Positions 1 through 15,257 of a stretch of 64,000 nt of DNA are shown in pieces (positions within the stretch are counted from its first letter, which is position 1; each line of letters starts with the position of its first letter). The notes under the pieces were generated by a model, which was not told where the DNA came from, did not search any database, and worked only from the letters and a program-made list of their open reading frames with translations. The DNA is from Thunnus maccoyii (Eukaryota; Chordata; Actinopteri; Scombriformes; Scombridae). The translations under genes were made by a program, and so were the position numbers. The stretch spans positions 10,211,111 to 10,275,110 of the forward strand of contig NC_056552.1 in assembly GCF_910596095.1 (NCBI RefSeq), given 5' to 3'.

Positions 1-3000
1 CAGTAAAATAGATCCCGATGGTGTCGTGCTGGCGATGGATCCTGTCAGTTATGTCGTCAAGCAGGTGACCAATGGAGGGCTTCTCCAGGGTCATGGAGGG
101 CGACAGGCCACAGCGGACCAGAGCAGGCCACACCTCTCCTACACATTCCCAATCCCTCGCACTGGCCTGACAAACACCACTATGCACACCCAGCAGGCAG
201 TACAGGGCACCCTGTGTGCACACATACAGGATAAGGACACATGACAGATGATATATGGTGGTATAAACATCTGAAGCACAGGCAAATGAACAGTCATGTG
301 CTGCGGCTGAATTAGAGACCGGATCCTGCACAATCTGCATTTCTAGGGCCAAATATGTCAGAAGGAGCTGACAAGACCAGTCTCATTTTAAAGGATCTTC
401 CAAATGCATGCAGAGAAATGTAGCCTTTTGTTTTAAACTGAAGGACAGAGCCGGTGTATCTTTGCAGCTCAAATAATCTACAAAGTACCGGTCATTTGTT
501 AATTGGAGCATTCAGGCATTCAGACATCAAATATTTCACTTGAATGAGACCAATTAAAATGCCACAGCAGGATGTAAATGATAGAAACCACACATAAACG
601 CCATTGTTCTTGTTAGCAGAATGGACATCAAGTTAATTCAATTACAGCGCGTGAAAAATGGAGGTTACATGGACATGTCCACCATTAAACACTGTTTGCT
701 AGTTGTCCGTCATGTCTTATATTTTACCACCAGTAAAAGTTAAGGTCAACTTCCTGGTGGTAAATCCTTGGTGGTAAATATTTGACTTTATGAGCTATGA
801 GTGTCTGTGAGGGTAGACTCTCTCATCTTGAAAAAAAACACATTGTCCAAATTATCCAATCTGCTTTTCATCAAGTTTAGGTAAGTTTGACAAGCTCATT
901 GGCTGGTTCTCATGCTTAAAATGATTTATGTTGTAAAAGTGAAACAGGCAATAAATCATAAATCATGAACAGGTGGGTTGCACAGTTATATTTTGCAATA
1001 GCAAACAGCCAAAAAGCTTTAGCAAGTTTAGAAAGAAACTGTACTGTAATCTTACACACATTTTAACACTCAGGCTAAATAGCCAACTGTAGAATTCACA
1101 AATTACATGAGCACTCACAAATTTTCCTCTTGAAGGGGGAAACTTTCTCTGCGTTCACTTTTAATCTGAGTTTAAGACGTGTACGCACAAGAAGGATTTT
1201 GTGACATTACAGCTACTTTTGAAGCCAATTGTGGTCCATTATGCAACTCCCACAGATGTGGTTCTGGAAATATCCAGCACACATACGCTGTCAATGGAAA
1301 CATTGTGTGTAGTACGTAGTTAAACTTTTGAAAGGAAAAAAACATTTCCATATTACATTCTTACTTCGTACGTTCTTGTTTTTTTTCAAAGAGGGAGAAG
1401 TAAATGCAATTTTAAACACAATTAACTACGTAATTTATTATTTTTATTATATAAGTTCTTATCATTTGTAACTACATCATTTTTGTGAAAAAACAATATC
1501 AAACATAAATTATTTATTCAAAGCTGAGAATTTATATCTTAAAACCTGTCTAGAGGAGACCTTTAAGAGCCAATTTGTAGAAATTTCAAAAAAGTTCCTG
1601 CACATCATAAGGTCTTAGTGAAGAAATCATTAACTATATAATACCAAAGTAAAAACAGATACCCTGTGAATGGATGGTGCTGTTTGCATGGAGCTGTTTG
1701 TTTGTATGAATTTTACCCGCTGAAGGGCTGAGGACTGAAACGGGATTCTTAGGCTTTCTTTTCAAGTTGAAAGTGAGTTTTTGAAAAATGTATTCAGCAG
1801 AGTTTTTTTTAGTACAAGATTAATCCAGATCAAAACTCTGCAGACCTCCAGGCTATGAGCAGGAGTGTAAGGAGAGAGAAGGTCAACGATATAGGATGGG
1901 GCAAGCACTATGTCAGGCGTGTGTCTTAAAAACAAGCTGTAAAACAGAGTAAAATAAATGCTGTGGGCCACAGATAACCAACGTAGGGCGGCCAGGATGG
2001 GAGAAATGTGCTTTGGTGGCAGTACGTATGTAGTACATACTGAAGACAAGGTTTTGGACTATCCTCAAGTACCACGGACAGTGACCATTATGAGCAAGCT
2101 CAGAGCAACAACTACATTTGTCAGCATGTACCGTATGTATGTATGTACGTGTGTGTGTGTGTATGCGTGTGTGTGTAGTACCTTGAACTGCTGTTGTGTC
2201 CCAGTGGTGTGTTGTGGTGAGAGCAGTTGTAGGATTCTGGGAATCAAGTCTCTGTAGGAGAAGCTATAGGTTCCCAGTGCGATCGTCAGCACATTCTGGG
2301 CCCTGCTACGCACCTGCAAGGACACACACACACACATACATACACACACACACATACATAGACACAGATGCACATACTTACACTCTCAATTAATTTCTAT
2401 TTCACTAGAGATATTTATGTTAATGCCGTAAGGAAACTGGGAACCAGCAGATGTTCTGAAAGGTTCTTTCTTGTTAAAACAACCGGCTGAATTAATTAAT
2501 GTGTGTTGTGTTGGTTTTACCTGGCTGTAAGTGCTGGTTGACAGCAGCAGCAGATCACAGAGCAGCTCCTGATGAACTACTTTATATTCACTGCCCTCAA
2601 CCACCAGCTTCCTCATCTATCAACACAGAAAAACAGTTTTCAAATATTATAAAAACACCTACATTTCATTCTGTGTGCATGTGATTGAAGCTACATCTGT
2701 GCCCCTGCAGGAAGTGCATGTGTTTGTAACCTCACCTCATGCTGGAGCAAAACCCGGTCAATGAGCAGTGCTCTAATGTGCTGCTTTTTCCCATGAAGCT
2801 GCGGAGGGAGAGGCGACATACTTAAATCACGCTTAAAGTGACGTAGTGAAACTGACAACAATCAGCAGCCTTGTTCGCTTTTCCAACTCACCCTGTTTTC
2901 CATTGACTTCTTGACAAGAGTGAAGCTTTTCCAGCGTGAGTCAAATTCCTTCTTGTGAGTTCCTCGGAAAAACATGAGGTCACTGATGATCTGCATTCGG

Positions 3001-6000
3001 ACAAAGGGCTTTGTTAAAACCTTCGCTGGTCAACCACAGGATAGAATAATAACAACAATCTCATTCAAATCACAAACTACAAGGCCAGGGACGTGGCACC
3101 TTAATGATGACGAACAGTGACTTTGTATCATCCTCCGAGTGCTCCAAGATGTGATCTGGTTGGCAAAATAAGGATATGGTTAAACTGTGCATTATGATTA
3201 CATTCTAAACAGAGTGAGTGGTTAAGAGCTGGAGTGTTGTGAAGTTACAGTAAAATTTTCACTCACGTAGCAGCAGTCTCATGGTTTGGCAGATGGACTC
3301 TCTGTAGTTCTCCCGTGAATCATCTGGAGGGGAGGAGACACACAGAAGTCCCATATGGATACAGAGTGCGGGATGAGCGGCCTTATCGCCCACTGAAACC
3401 ATTGGGAGAGCATCTACTTGTGTATGTTTGTATGTGCTTGTTTGCTTGCGCTTTTCTTACCGTACTCAACACCTATATGCAGCTTGATCTCCCCAAGATT
3501 CACCATAGAGGGCACGCTGAGGAGAAGCGAAAATGTAAGAAGCGAAACGTAACAAGCCTGCATAAAAAAAATGTGTGTTTCTGTAAACAGTATGAGTGTG
3601 TAGCCGCAGGACTCACAGGTCAGATACGTGTGGTCCATCCAGAGGGGGCAGCATGCTTCCAGCTCCGAGAAGGCAGTGCTGCACAACAGCAAGGCTCTGC
3701 AACAGCTCCTCCCTGTGAATCAGGTCAGACATTACAGACCTTTCATAGTTGTGTGTGCATGTGTGTGTGTGTGTGTGTTATGAATTCACTTGGTCTGTAA
3801 TGGCGTTTCAGCACTCTGAGGTGGCTAAACTCAACTTCTCCCCCTTTTAAGCTCTTGATTAGGCATCTTCAAAAGCATCACGACATATTAAAAACAGATG
3901 TTATATTTCAGGTTTTATTTTTGGCCCTGCACACATCTCATTTATCACTAATGAAAGGCTACAGTTTTCTTTGTTGTTTTTAGTGTGTGTGCCTGATTAC
4001 ATCCAGAAATGGAGAAATGAGAAAAACGGCAGCACACCTGCTCATTGGCTGATCTCCAGAGACGTGGCCCTTGATTCGCTCTAGCTCAGGGTGCAGGAGG
4101 CGGGACAGCAGCTGGAAAACAAAGTTCTCCTCCTCCTGACTTGGCACGTGCCAACACACACCCAAGGCTGCCACATCTCCAGCTCTGCCCCAGTCCTGGA
4201 GAAGAACGAGAGAGAGAGGGAGAAGTTTTCTCAGAAAGTTATAGAGAGAGTGAGAGAGAGAGCTGCAGTTCTTCCACTGGAACAACTGGCAAGAAAACCA
4301 GCACAACCAGTCCACCACAAAACCACAGATCTTTGACTCTAAATAACTGAGGAAAGAAAACAAATCACACAACAAACTGATCCTCTGTCAGCAGATGAAT
4401 CCAACTAGCAAAATACAGAGAAATGAAAAAAATATGCAAAATAAAGAATGAGTGACCATAAACTGCAGATGGGCGGCATTTGAAACTTTCGAAAGCAGCA
4501 GGGGAACATAGCTGTAATTACCGCCACCTATACATCATAACATAAACACACTTCCCCTGCCCAAATGTACAAAAACATCACAAATGATGCCAAGGTTTTA
4601 CAAAAACTATCCCAGAAAAGCTTTTCTCTCAAGTGATGACAGAAATACTGCAGGGCAAGCAGCTGAACTCTCCTGCTGCCCGAAGTAGAAAAAGACAGAA
4701 TAGAAATCATCTTTGAACTTGAATTTAGCAGCCTTAAAGCAAGATTATACAACTTGTACTTGTGCTACTTTTACATTATTTTTTCATAACCTGTTGGGCA
4801 ATCATAGTTTAGTAGGAGGGATCAAGTGTGGCAATGTCAACCTCCTTGCTGCATTCAAGGAAAATAGTAACACCTGTACAAACTGACGTAAGAGTATGAA
4901 CAGAAATAACAACTCTTAAATCAACATGTTTCTTTGATTAATGTAAAAAATGGCTCCTAGCAACTGTGTTTTGAACTAAAAATAAAAACAAAATAAACTC
5001 CCCGCCAAAGAAATCAAGCTTAATGAACAACAGAATACTTCAGTCTAATTATCTCGCCAACAGTGTCTGCTGTTTAACAAAATGTTACTTATGCTCACTT
5101 TATCACTGCATAATGTGTGGTGTATAATTTTGTAACATATAGAGTTGTCAAGTAAGTAAGTGGTTCCCAGTCTTTTTTGGCTCATGATCCATCAAAATGA
5201 AGAAATGTCTACTTGTAAACCCTGATTACAAGTTAGTATGTATGTGTGAACATGAGTTGTGAGCAGTTCATCCAAAGTGTTTTTTCCTTCTCAGACTGCT
5301 TGTGTTGAAGGGTTTTTACAGGCTTGAAGAGATAAAATATTCAATATTTCACAACAAAAAAGCAAAACAAATCATAATATACCCCTCTAAGATTCATCTT
5401 GTGACCATTTATTTTCTTTCAGTGAGTAGATATTGTTGTTATCACTTTTGTCTTTCTTTTCCCTTATCTACTATTCCCCTCTCTGTACAGTATACTTTAC
5501 CAACACGAGGTGTTTACTTGTTATGCAGAGAAAGCAACAGAAAGAGAGACAGTGACAGAGACAGAGAGGTATTAGCCAGTGTATGGTCTGGCACTGTAGC
5601 AATTTAATTATCATTTGATAAATGTTTTCTAAATTACATTTAAATAACCAAACCTGTAACATCCAATTTAATTAAACTGCGAGAGACAAAGAGCAGTTTT
5701 AAAGGTTTCACTTGTGGCATTTTGTGTTTCCAAGAAACCTCATTGTTTCCTGTTGCAGACTAGATACTGTAATAGCTCTGTTAACAGCCAATTTGCACCA
5801 GAGGAGGTTGGAAAATAAATTATAGTTGAAGCTATGTGGTTACAATCAAGTAAGTAGATTTAACTAGTGTTTGTTTGTTAGATGAAATAATGGTGGTCAT
5901 TGTTTTGTCTCGTTAAGTGCCATAAAGCATTGAAGCACTATGTGTGTTTACCCGTATAGGGAGGTCAGTATCAAACCCTCCAGAGGTGCTGCGGTACTCG

Positions 6001-9000
6001 GTGGGATAGATGAGGGACAGCGACCGGAGTGTGTGCTCCAGCAAACTGCAGGCGAGTGTGTATGCCCGTTTACAGCGCAGACGCACGCATACACCCAGGA
6101 TCCGCTCTAGGTCCCCTTGGTATTTTAACAGCTGTTCACCATCCACACGGGTTACCTAAAAACAACACACATACACACACACACACAAGCATATGCATGC
6201 ACACAAACACACACATCGACACAGGCAATTCAGCGGAGAGTTGTGTCTTAAATATTGAGGTTCTCCTGTAAATCACAGCATCTGGCTCGCTCCCACTCGC
6301 ATTACACTCCCAGGAGTAATAAAACAAAACAGAAAGGGTATCAATACGTTCTGGTTAACGAGAAAGCTCTTTGATATTTATGACATTGCGGGGGAGCACA
6401 CTGCAAAAAATGTCATTGGTTATAATTTTTTTCTCATACAATATCACAATAATGGACTTATTCTTTAAAACAAGTAGGGCAGCAACTAACGATTATTTTC
6501 ATTATTGATTAATCAAGTAGTTTGGCCTATAAAATGTCAGAAAATGGTGAAAAATGTTGGTCACTGTTTCCCAAAGACCAAAGTGACGCCATGTTTTGTC
6601 TACAACAGTCCACAACCCAAAGATATTCAGTTTACTGTCATAGAGGACTATGGAAACTAGAAAATATTCACATTTGAGAAGTTGGAATCAGAGAATTTAT
6701 TAAAAAATGACTGTGATTAATCGATTCTCAAAATACTTAATTCAATAGTTGGCAACTAATCAATTAATCGACTAATTGTTGCAGCTCCAAAAACAAGTGA
6801 AAATATTTGTCTGTTGCATGCATTTCAGGTATTTCAGTGTATTATATTGCAGTGAGGAAATGACTGACAAAACTGACAAGAAATTGATCTGTAACGGAAT
6901 AAAGCAAATGTGCCATTGGATGTGTAGAGATAAAGTAGGTGAAATAATTTTGTCAGATGAAATATTTTTTAGAGTGTTGAAGCCCTTGGGATGCGATAGA
7001 TCCTTGTCTCACCTCGGAGAGCAGCTGGAGATTCCACAACAGCTCCTTATCCAGCTCCTCTTCACTCTGCAACTCCTCATCTACACACACATTAAGAGGC
7101 TGAGTTATGTACTGTACTGCTCACCTGACAGGCTGACCTTCTTTTGCCGAATTTTGGGGTCATTCCAGTCTGCGATATTTTGGATGGCGAAGTCATAACC
7201 CGCCCTACTCTGCCTCTGATTGGCTTATCCTGATATTTTTACCCTAACCCTAATTAATCTCACTCCTCATGCACAACCTAACCAACCCAACCAATGAAGG
7301 CAACGAGTACTAGCCAATCAGAGGCAAAGTAGGTCGGGTCATGACTGAAAAACAGACAATATCTCTCTGTTAGTCAGTCCACCTCTTTGATCAAGACTGA
7401 AACCATGTGATGGATTACCATGAACTGTTGTACAGACATTCATGGTCCCAAGAGGATGATTCATACTGATTTGGTGATCCCCTGACTTTTCCTCTAGCGC
7501 CTCATTGACATTTGCGGCTAACCGAAAGATTGAACTGTCTCAGTTATTGAACTACTGCATTGAATGGATTGTCATGAAACTTCATGGAGACATTCATGTC
7601 CCCCTCAGGATGAATTGTAATAACTTTGGGAATCCCTTCACTTTCATATTGTGCCATCATCAGGTTAAAATTTTAATTTGTCAGTTATGAGCAAATACCT
7701 GCAAAACTAATTACACTACCTCATCTGTGTTTTGTGTTTAGTGCTAATTAGCAAATGTTAGCATTCTAAACTGATGGTGAACATGGTTAACATTACACCT
7801 GCTAAGCATCATGACATGAACATGTCAGCATTGTCATTGTGAGCATGCTAATGTTAGCCAAGGTGCTGCCTTTACAGAGCCGTTAGCATGGCTGTAGACT
7901 ATTGTGTATAATGTGTGTGTAGTAAGTGATAATTCCATAAATTTGACTGTTTTCATGACAATACAAAAAAACACACACAAAGGCTATACAAGTACATGAA
8001 TTCTGGCTGAGTCACCACATAATTCACATTTTTTTGTTAGTGTCAAAAATCAATGCTTTCTTTTTGTTCCACTTCACCATCACTTTTTAACCAAATGCTA
8101 GAAGATTATTGCTAGGCAGAAAAATATCTAATGAACAATTATCATTGATTGCCTTCTTTTGTAAATGAGTTTTTTTTTATAATGACTCAATAATGAACAC
8201 TGGCATTGTGTTATATATCCAACCTGAAGAATGAAGATTTATCTTTACTGTGCAAACTGCAGGTTTCATTTAGCAATGAATAAACTTGTGAATGAACATG
8301 TTCAAAGCTATAATAAGCCTGTAGAGGCCTCCTACAGTTTTCATGCAAACACACTACTGTTGTATCTACTCTACACACTAGTCTTTTTAACACACACAGT
8401 GTGGTACTGACTGTCAGTAATGTGGAAAATGACGCTGCAGCAGTGAGGGACGAACAGACGGAGAGATTCAGCAGGATGACACTGCAAACACACACACACA
8501 CACACACGTGCACACAAGCACACATTTAGATGCCATGCCAAGCATGCAGAACATAACACCAGTAAAAACGCATTCCTCCAAATCTTAGGCAAAGTGAAAG
8601 TGAAAAAAAAAACTGAGACTGAGAAAAATAACACACAGTAAAACAAGTAAAATATGTAACTACAGTATGACATGTAAGTAGAGGGGTCAAATGAACAGAA
8701 AAACAAAAAAACAGTTGTACAAAATGCAAAATTATATATCAAGGCCTTATCAGGTTGTATTTTCATATATAATATATAATATATATACTATATATTCTTG
8801 ATCTTGGGCTCTAGTGAGTGACAATTAAAAAAAACTATTACAAAGATAAAACACACTACCTGATAAATACACACATACCTTTGCTGCTGCTCTGCACATG
8901 TCAGCCACCATCCTGCCTGAGACACACGTCTCAAAGATGTTGGAGGTGGCAAAATTATACACCTTCTGCAACGCCACCTAACATAAAGGTAAAGTTTGTC

Positions 9001-12000
9001 AAGATCAGACATATCATGTGTTTCTGTTCAAATTTGATTCACACATTGTACATTATTGAGAGGTTTGACATTAAGACAACTATATGGTTTTTGTTTTGTT
9101 CTCAATTAACCATAATTGATAATGTACTCCTGATTGATTCAAATGTTGCTAAATCCTGATTGGTGCTCAGAAGTATGTGACATCACCCTTTTCCAACTAA
9201 GCTCTGATCATTTCAAACCAGAAACCACCACTAAAACTCTTCCAACTATGGCAGAAAATGTCGTGTTGATGTAGGAGTCTGATAAAATGTGTTTTCAGGT
9301 TAACAGTCTGTAGGAGAAACTGATTAACAAGCCGTGCTCAGTTACGGCCAGATCACATTGAGAATTAGAGCTTATGATTAAAGATAAATGAGCTTAACTA
9401 AAGAGAGTTGTTACCTTTAAGATGAGGACGTACTTGTGAGTGTGTTTGTGTGTATGTGTGCGTATGTGTGTGTGTGTGTGCGTGCTACCTTGTATATTTC
9501 TGTGGAGCACTGCGTTAGGATGGTGCTAACAGTGGAGGACAAGCCCAGCTCCACCAGGCTCTCCAGATGAGTCTGGGTATCCGTCTCTGTCTCGTCTCTT
9601 GTCTGTTCAAGGGTGCTGCTGTCTATCAGAGCAAAACACCTGCACGAGCACAAATACGCACAAATACATACTGAACTGTAGGCACACACTTGTACACTTG
9701 TCAGCTATGAAAATGTCAACTGCACAAACCCAGTTTTATCATCAAAAAGAAGACTGAAAAGGATGTTTTTACACGCCTAGCATAACCATTGATGCAGACC
9801 GGTGAATTTCAAACAGAAAGTACGTTGACAACGTGGTTGTTAATTAGACTTTACCTGTCCAGAAACTGGAGAACGAAGTCTTCAAACTCTCCTGAAGCAA
9901 AACACAGATCTTTCTCAGTCTGAGATGAAGAAAGAAAGAAGATTAGTTAGTTATTTGTATGAGTAATCTTCTGTTTATGTCTCTGTATGTGAGCTGGTTT
10001 TATCCCAAATAGAGAAGAAACCATTTCAGTGGAATAGTTCAACTTGAAAAAAAAAACTTTACATATTCTTTCTTGCTGGGAGTTGAATGAGACAATTGAT
10101 ACCACTCTCATGTCTATCTGTAACATACTGTATGAAGCAGGAGCCAGGAGACGGTTAGCTTAGCTTAGCATGCAGACTGGAAGTGGGGGGAACAGCTATC
10201 CTTGCACTGGCAACCCAGTGCAACTTTGTTAAATTGATTAGCGAACATTAGAGCAGCTGGTAGGCAGATTTTGTTACCTTTGGACAGTGCCAGGCTAACT
10301 GGCTGTGTATTTTCTGTACAAACATTAGAGTGGTATTAATCTTCTTGTCTAACTCTCGAGAAGAAAGCAAATAAAGGTATTTGCCAGAAACAAGTCCTCT
10401 AACAAAAAAAGAAAATATCTTTAAATTATTAATGACAGGTTTTTCAATACTTTTATTTAAAATGTTGCAGATATTATGTTTATTTAAGCTCTGTTGTGAC
10501 TGAATTGTTTATGTGTGTTGGTAAGTACCTCTGTGAGATCACTGTGTCGAGAGGGAGCAGATGAACAATCCACTAAAGGCACCAGAGTGGTGAAGGTGGT
10601 GATGAACTGGAATGTTATCTGGGCAGAGGGAAACAAAAAGAAACCAATCCATTTACATCATCTGATGTGATCACAGCCTGAGTTACATAACCAAGCAGAT
10701 GTTGGTGGAATACCTGTTTTCAAATGTATTAATTCATTGTGACGTGATGGATTAATGTAGTCTGGAGACAATGAGCACACCAAAAGAGAAATCCAATCCA
10801 TTTTGCAATCCAAGCAGAAACTGAAGACTGAGCCAAGGTAATTACGAGTTCTTCAAATTGAGATATTCATTCTACTTTCAGGAATTATTAATAGGACAGA
10901 CCAAAGTACGCGGGAAGGGAATTTAATCAGTGAGAGCTGCATTGTCTACTTGTCTAACAATTCTTCTTCATTGCTAATCAACACAACCATTACTCACCAT
11001 GCACTTGCTGAAGTCGTTGGGGTCCACCCCTGGCAGAGAGCCCATGAGCAACGGGAGCACGTGCGCACGGCCCTCTGGGTAATGGTTGTTAGGGGAAACC
11101 AGGCTGCGAGCCATGCCGATCATGCAGCTGAGAGTGGCGGTGAGGGTGTGCGGCTCCGTCAGGGTCTCCATCGCTGCATAGGTCCTGTTATACACAAGAT
11201 ACGAGGAGGTAAATAACAGAATGAGTGGTTTCTTATGCTTTTTATTCATATTTGAGTATATCTATAAGACTTTAAAGTGGACATAACATGCTTGTTGTGA
11301 TTTACTGTTATGACATTGGATGTCTATATTAAGGAGATGGCCAATCAGAACAGAGTGGGCTCATTGGGAAGGGGGCCTCAAAGAGATAGGCATTCAACCA
11401 GCCTTTTTCAGACAGAGGCTGAACTGAGGGGCTGCAAAAGTGCCAGTCTAAGATAAATAACAATTTTTTTTTTACTGTAAAGCATGTGTGGGCATCCAAT
11501 TTAAGAATATTTTATTATCAGCAGATATCCCAAACACACACTTACTTCTCAAGTACAGGTGGAATGGCGAGTTCTGGTGTGAGGAGAGCCAGGTTCTGTA
11601 GAGCGTAGGCTGCATCTGTACTGCCGGTTTTACTGCAAAACACCAGAAGAGGGCAGATGAACACACAGCAACATGCAGAACGGCATCAACAACAACAACA
11701 ACAACACACACACACACACACACACACTCACACACACACACACCCACACACACAAACAGATAATCACAGGTGACCTGTCTTTGTGCGGATTAGCTCTTAA
11801 GGCCAAGCATGTACAGTGACTGCGCTCGCCAGTATGACACAGTAGTCTAGTCTTGTTAGATAACTGACTGGCAGTGATTCAAATGCTCAGTGTTTGTTTG
11901 TTTTTTTTACAGGGTTACAACGTATTAAACATAGTTTTGGTGGTTTACATGCCAAGTGTAGACATGTAGGTTAAAACTGAGCTAAATTTAGCTGAAAAGT

Positions 12001-13690
12001 TAACATTTTTGATCATTATAATCATTGTCTCACCTGCATTTCATGTTATATTATGTCATTATTTCAACATGAAATGTCCTGACTACACACTGATATAAAG
12101 TAGTTGAAATCCTATTGAAATAACTACTTAAAAACCTTTTTTTTTCCTTTTATAAGCAAATTTGGCCCAGTTTGAACCTAAACTGCGATTGATTTAGCTG
12201 ATTTGCAGCTCAAAAGACTGACCCACCAATTACCAAATAACTGGGAGGATTTTAGTGGCTGTGATAATTGTCTGGAATAATAACATTATTGTTGAGATAA
12301 AACCGGTAAGCGGGAGGTGGAAAACCAAATACGTAGTCAGGATCTTTTTGTGAGATCGTATAAACCAAAATTCTGGTTCAACAGATGGAGGTCTGGAGAA
12401 ATTTTGGTCATTATAAACGTGGGTTGACAAGACCACTTGGCTCTGACTGTGCAACAGAATGCTCACACCTACCTCCACAATGGCACTTATGGTTTCTATT
12501 TCTGCCTGAGTAGAAAAAGTTTCTATCGGCCTTCCCACTTAGTGTACCGTAAGGTTGGCTTGTGTTGTCTCTGTTTTAAAATGTCATTTTACATTAGGAA
12601 CAACTATTGTCACAGAATGGCATCTCTTAACAAGTATTATTTATTTATTTATTTATTTACTGGGCTTCTGTTAATCTCTCTTCTCTTTTGTTTTCTTCTA
12701 TTGTTGTGATTTTACTTTTTCACTTGTAATTTTCTGCTATGCTGCATCAATATTTAATGCAGAATTTTTTTTTTATGCTCCTGTTTTCAAGGGCTCTTAT
12801 GTCCTCTTACTACTTTGTACATCTTAGTTCAAAAGTGCTCTCTAAAAATAAATAAATGATTAATGGTGAATTACTGTGTTGTTACTATAGAGATCCAACT
12901 GATCAAGGTTAAACTATGGGAGTAGTTTTAGTTCATTATTGTATAACCATCATGTGAAGCTCATCATGTTACATCAAGTCCACTCGCTGTGTCTATGTAC
13001 AGATATTTTTATTTACATGCATATATGAATACATCATACATGTATACATATGCCTATATACAGAGTTTGTTCATTAGATGTATAAATGTATGTGCAACAT
13101 ATTTATATTCCTACATTTTATAGTTGTTTAAATTTCTCCAGACTTCTAACATTTTAAACACAAAGCTGACTATAAAAGCTTACAACACAGGATGATGTTG
13201 ATATTATGACTAACTACTACCGAAGTGCAGTACCTGAACATGGCCAGCAGGGCAGCTCCAATGAGGCTGCGCGTGAACTCCTGCAAGTCCGCGTCCGTAA
13301 GCCTCTGACATTCAGGAACCAGTGTGATCCAGCTGGGAACAGCGTGACGTTCCCGATGCACGCGGCGCACAACACTTGCCGGGAGACGCTGAAGCAACCG
13401 CATTAGTCGAGACTGCAGAGACACACACACACACACACACATGCACACGCGCACATTCAACATTAGCATTATGACCCAGAAACACATTCACACAGTCTAC
13501 CACAAACAGATCTGTGATATCGTTTCTCTGGAAGTTATGCGTTTTATTATTGTGTTGTTAGTGTGAGGAAAGCCAGCCAAGTACTGAAAGACAGGTTATA
13601 AATCAAACAAGCGTGACAGCAACAGGCTGAAAATGCATTTACAACCTGCTCTGAGTGTGTGCATGAGTGTGTGTGTGCGTGTGTGTGTGT

Positions 13691-13745
<55 letters not shown>

Positions 13746-14741
13746 CGAGACTTACCTGCCAGCGACCATGATTGGATGGATGGTAGAAGGAGGCAATACT
13801 GTTAAAGAGGCAGGTCAGCTCCTTCTGTGCAGGATTTCCTGGCCCACCCTGCAGGTTTAAAATCAAATAATAACCATAATTAAGCAGCAATAAAAATATG
13901 TTTTTGTGATGTATTTTTATAAGACAAACTCTAAAATGTGTGTACCAGTAGGGCTGTGATCCACAACACCAAGTGACCTATGTCATAGGAGTTGGTAAGA
14001 TAGCGTGGTGCCACCATCTGACTGACCCCAACTGGAAGGTTCAGACTGCGCAGGATCCTGGTGAAGATCTACACACACACACAGACACACACAATGGAGA
14101 GTTTAACCAATGACAGACACACTTACATAACCACATAATTCTGCTAATGACTCACCGTGGGAATATAAGGGGTCCAGTCCACATAGCCAATGTTATCGTT
14201 GGCGAGACGAGCGAACAGGTTCACTAGGTGCTGCAAGACAACATAAAATAAAACAATCACTGGGAGGACAAAGAACATTCCCAGAAGTGAAGGCTGTCAT
14301 TCCAAGAATTAAATATAACCACTTTGACAAAAAAAAAAAAGATGTTCAGGAAGAGAGGAAGTGTGTACAGCCAGGCTGCTTTGGACCAGGAGGTTCGATG
14401 AAAGCAGGGCAGAGGCACAAATGGAAAATCTTATCTGTACACCGGCTGGAAATTGTCAATACGTTAATAATATTTCAACATTTCAATCATTGCCATTGGG
14501 AAATGTAAAAAAGTGTGTCATTTCAAATTACTTGGAAATGGAAAGCTACATGATTCATTGCTCCATAATTTAAAAAAATATTTTTAAAAATCCACCAGAT
14601 TTATAAGATTTGAAGGGTGGAATTTCATTAGTTTCAACTTAATGTAACTTTGATGTTGCATAAAGACTTAAACTTTCCTGCCAGTCAGCACTAGGTGTCA
14701 CATTATTTAACATAAGGGTCAGAAAATACCTGAAATATTCT

Positions 14742-14816
<75 letters not shown>

Positions 14817-14935
14817 GCTCACCCCCTCCCAGCTCGGTTGATTTTGCACTGACACCCAAAGAGTCATTAATTCATCAAACCACAACCTGAAAGCACACAC
14901 ACAAAAAAAAAACAGCATTATATTCACACCCACTG

Positions 14936-14969
<34 letters not shown>

Positions 14970-15226
14970 GAGGCTACCATCGAATTCCCCTCATCTATCT
15001 CCCATTCCCCAAAATATGAACCCACTCACTCCCCTGTAGATTCTGGAGGAGCGAGAGAAAGACTGAAATGGAAAAATAGAGTATTAAAGATGATGTATTG
15101 TGGAAACTGTGCGGAAACTGCTGATGAATCCAAGACTAAATCCAGACAAATAGCTTGCGAAAGAGTGAATACACTGAAGATCGCTGTGAAGAGGCTTGGT
15201 AGTTGGAACACAGTCGTGAAAGGAGC

Positions 15227-15257
<31 letters not shown>

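Noticed and set aside
7232..7256. CCCTAACCCTAA telomere-like string, with similar strings near 39908 and 42868
   Set aside because: Only two units each, inside or near dispersed repeats; too short to be an interstitial telomere.
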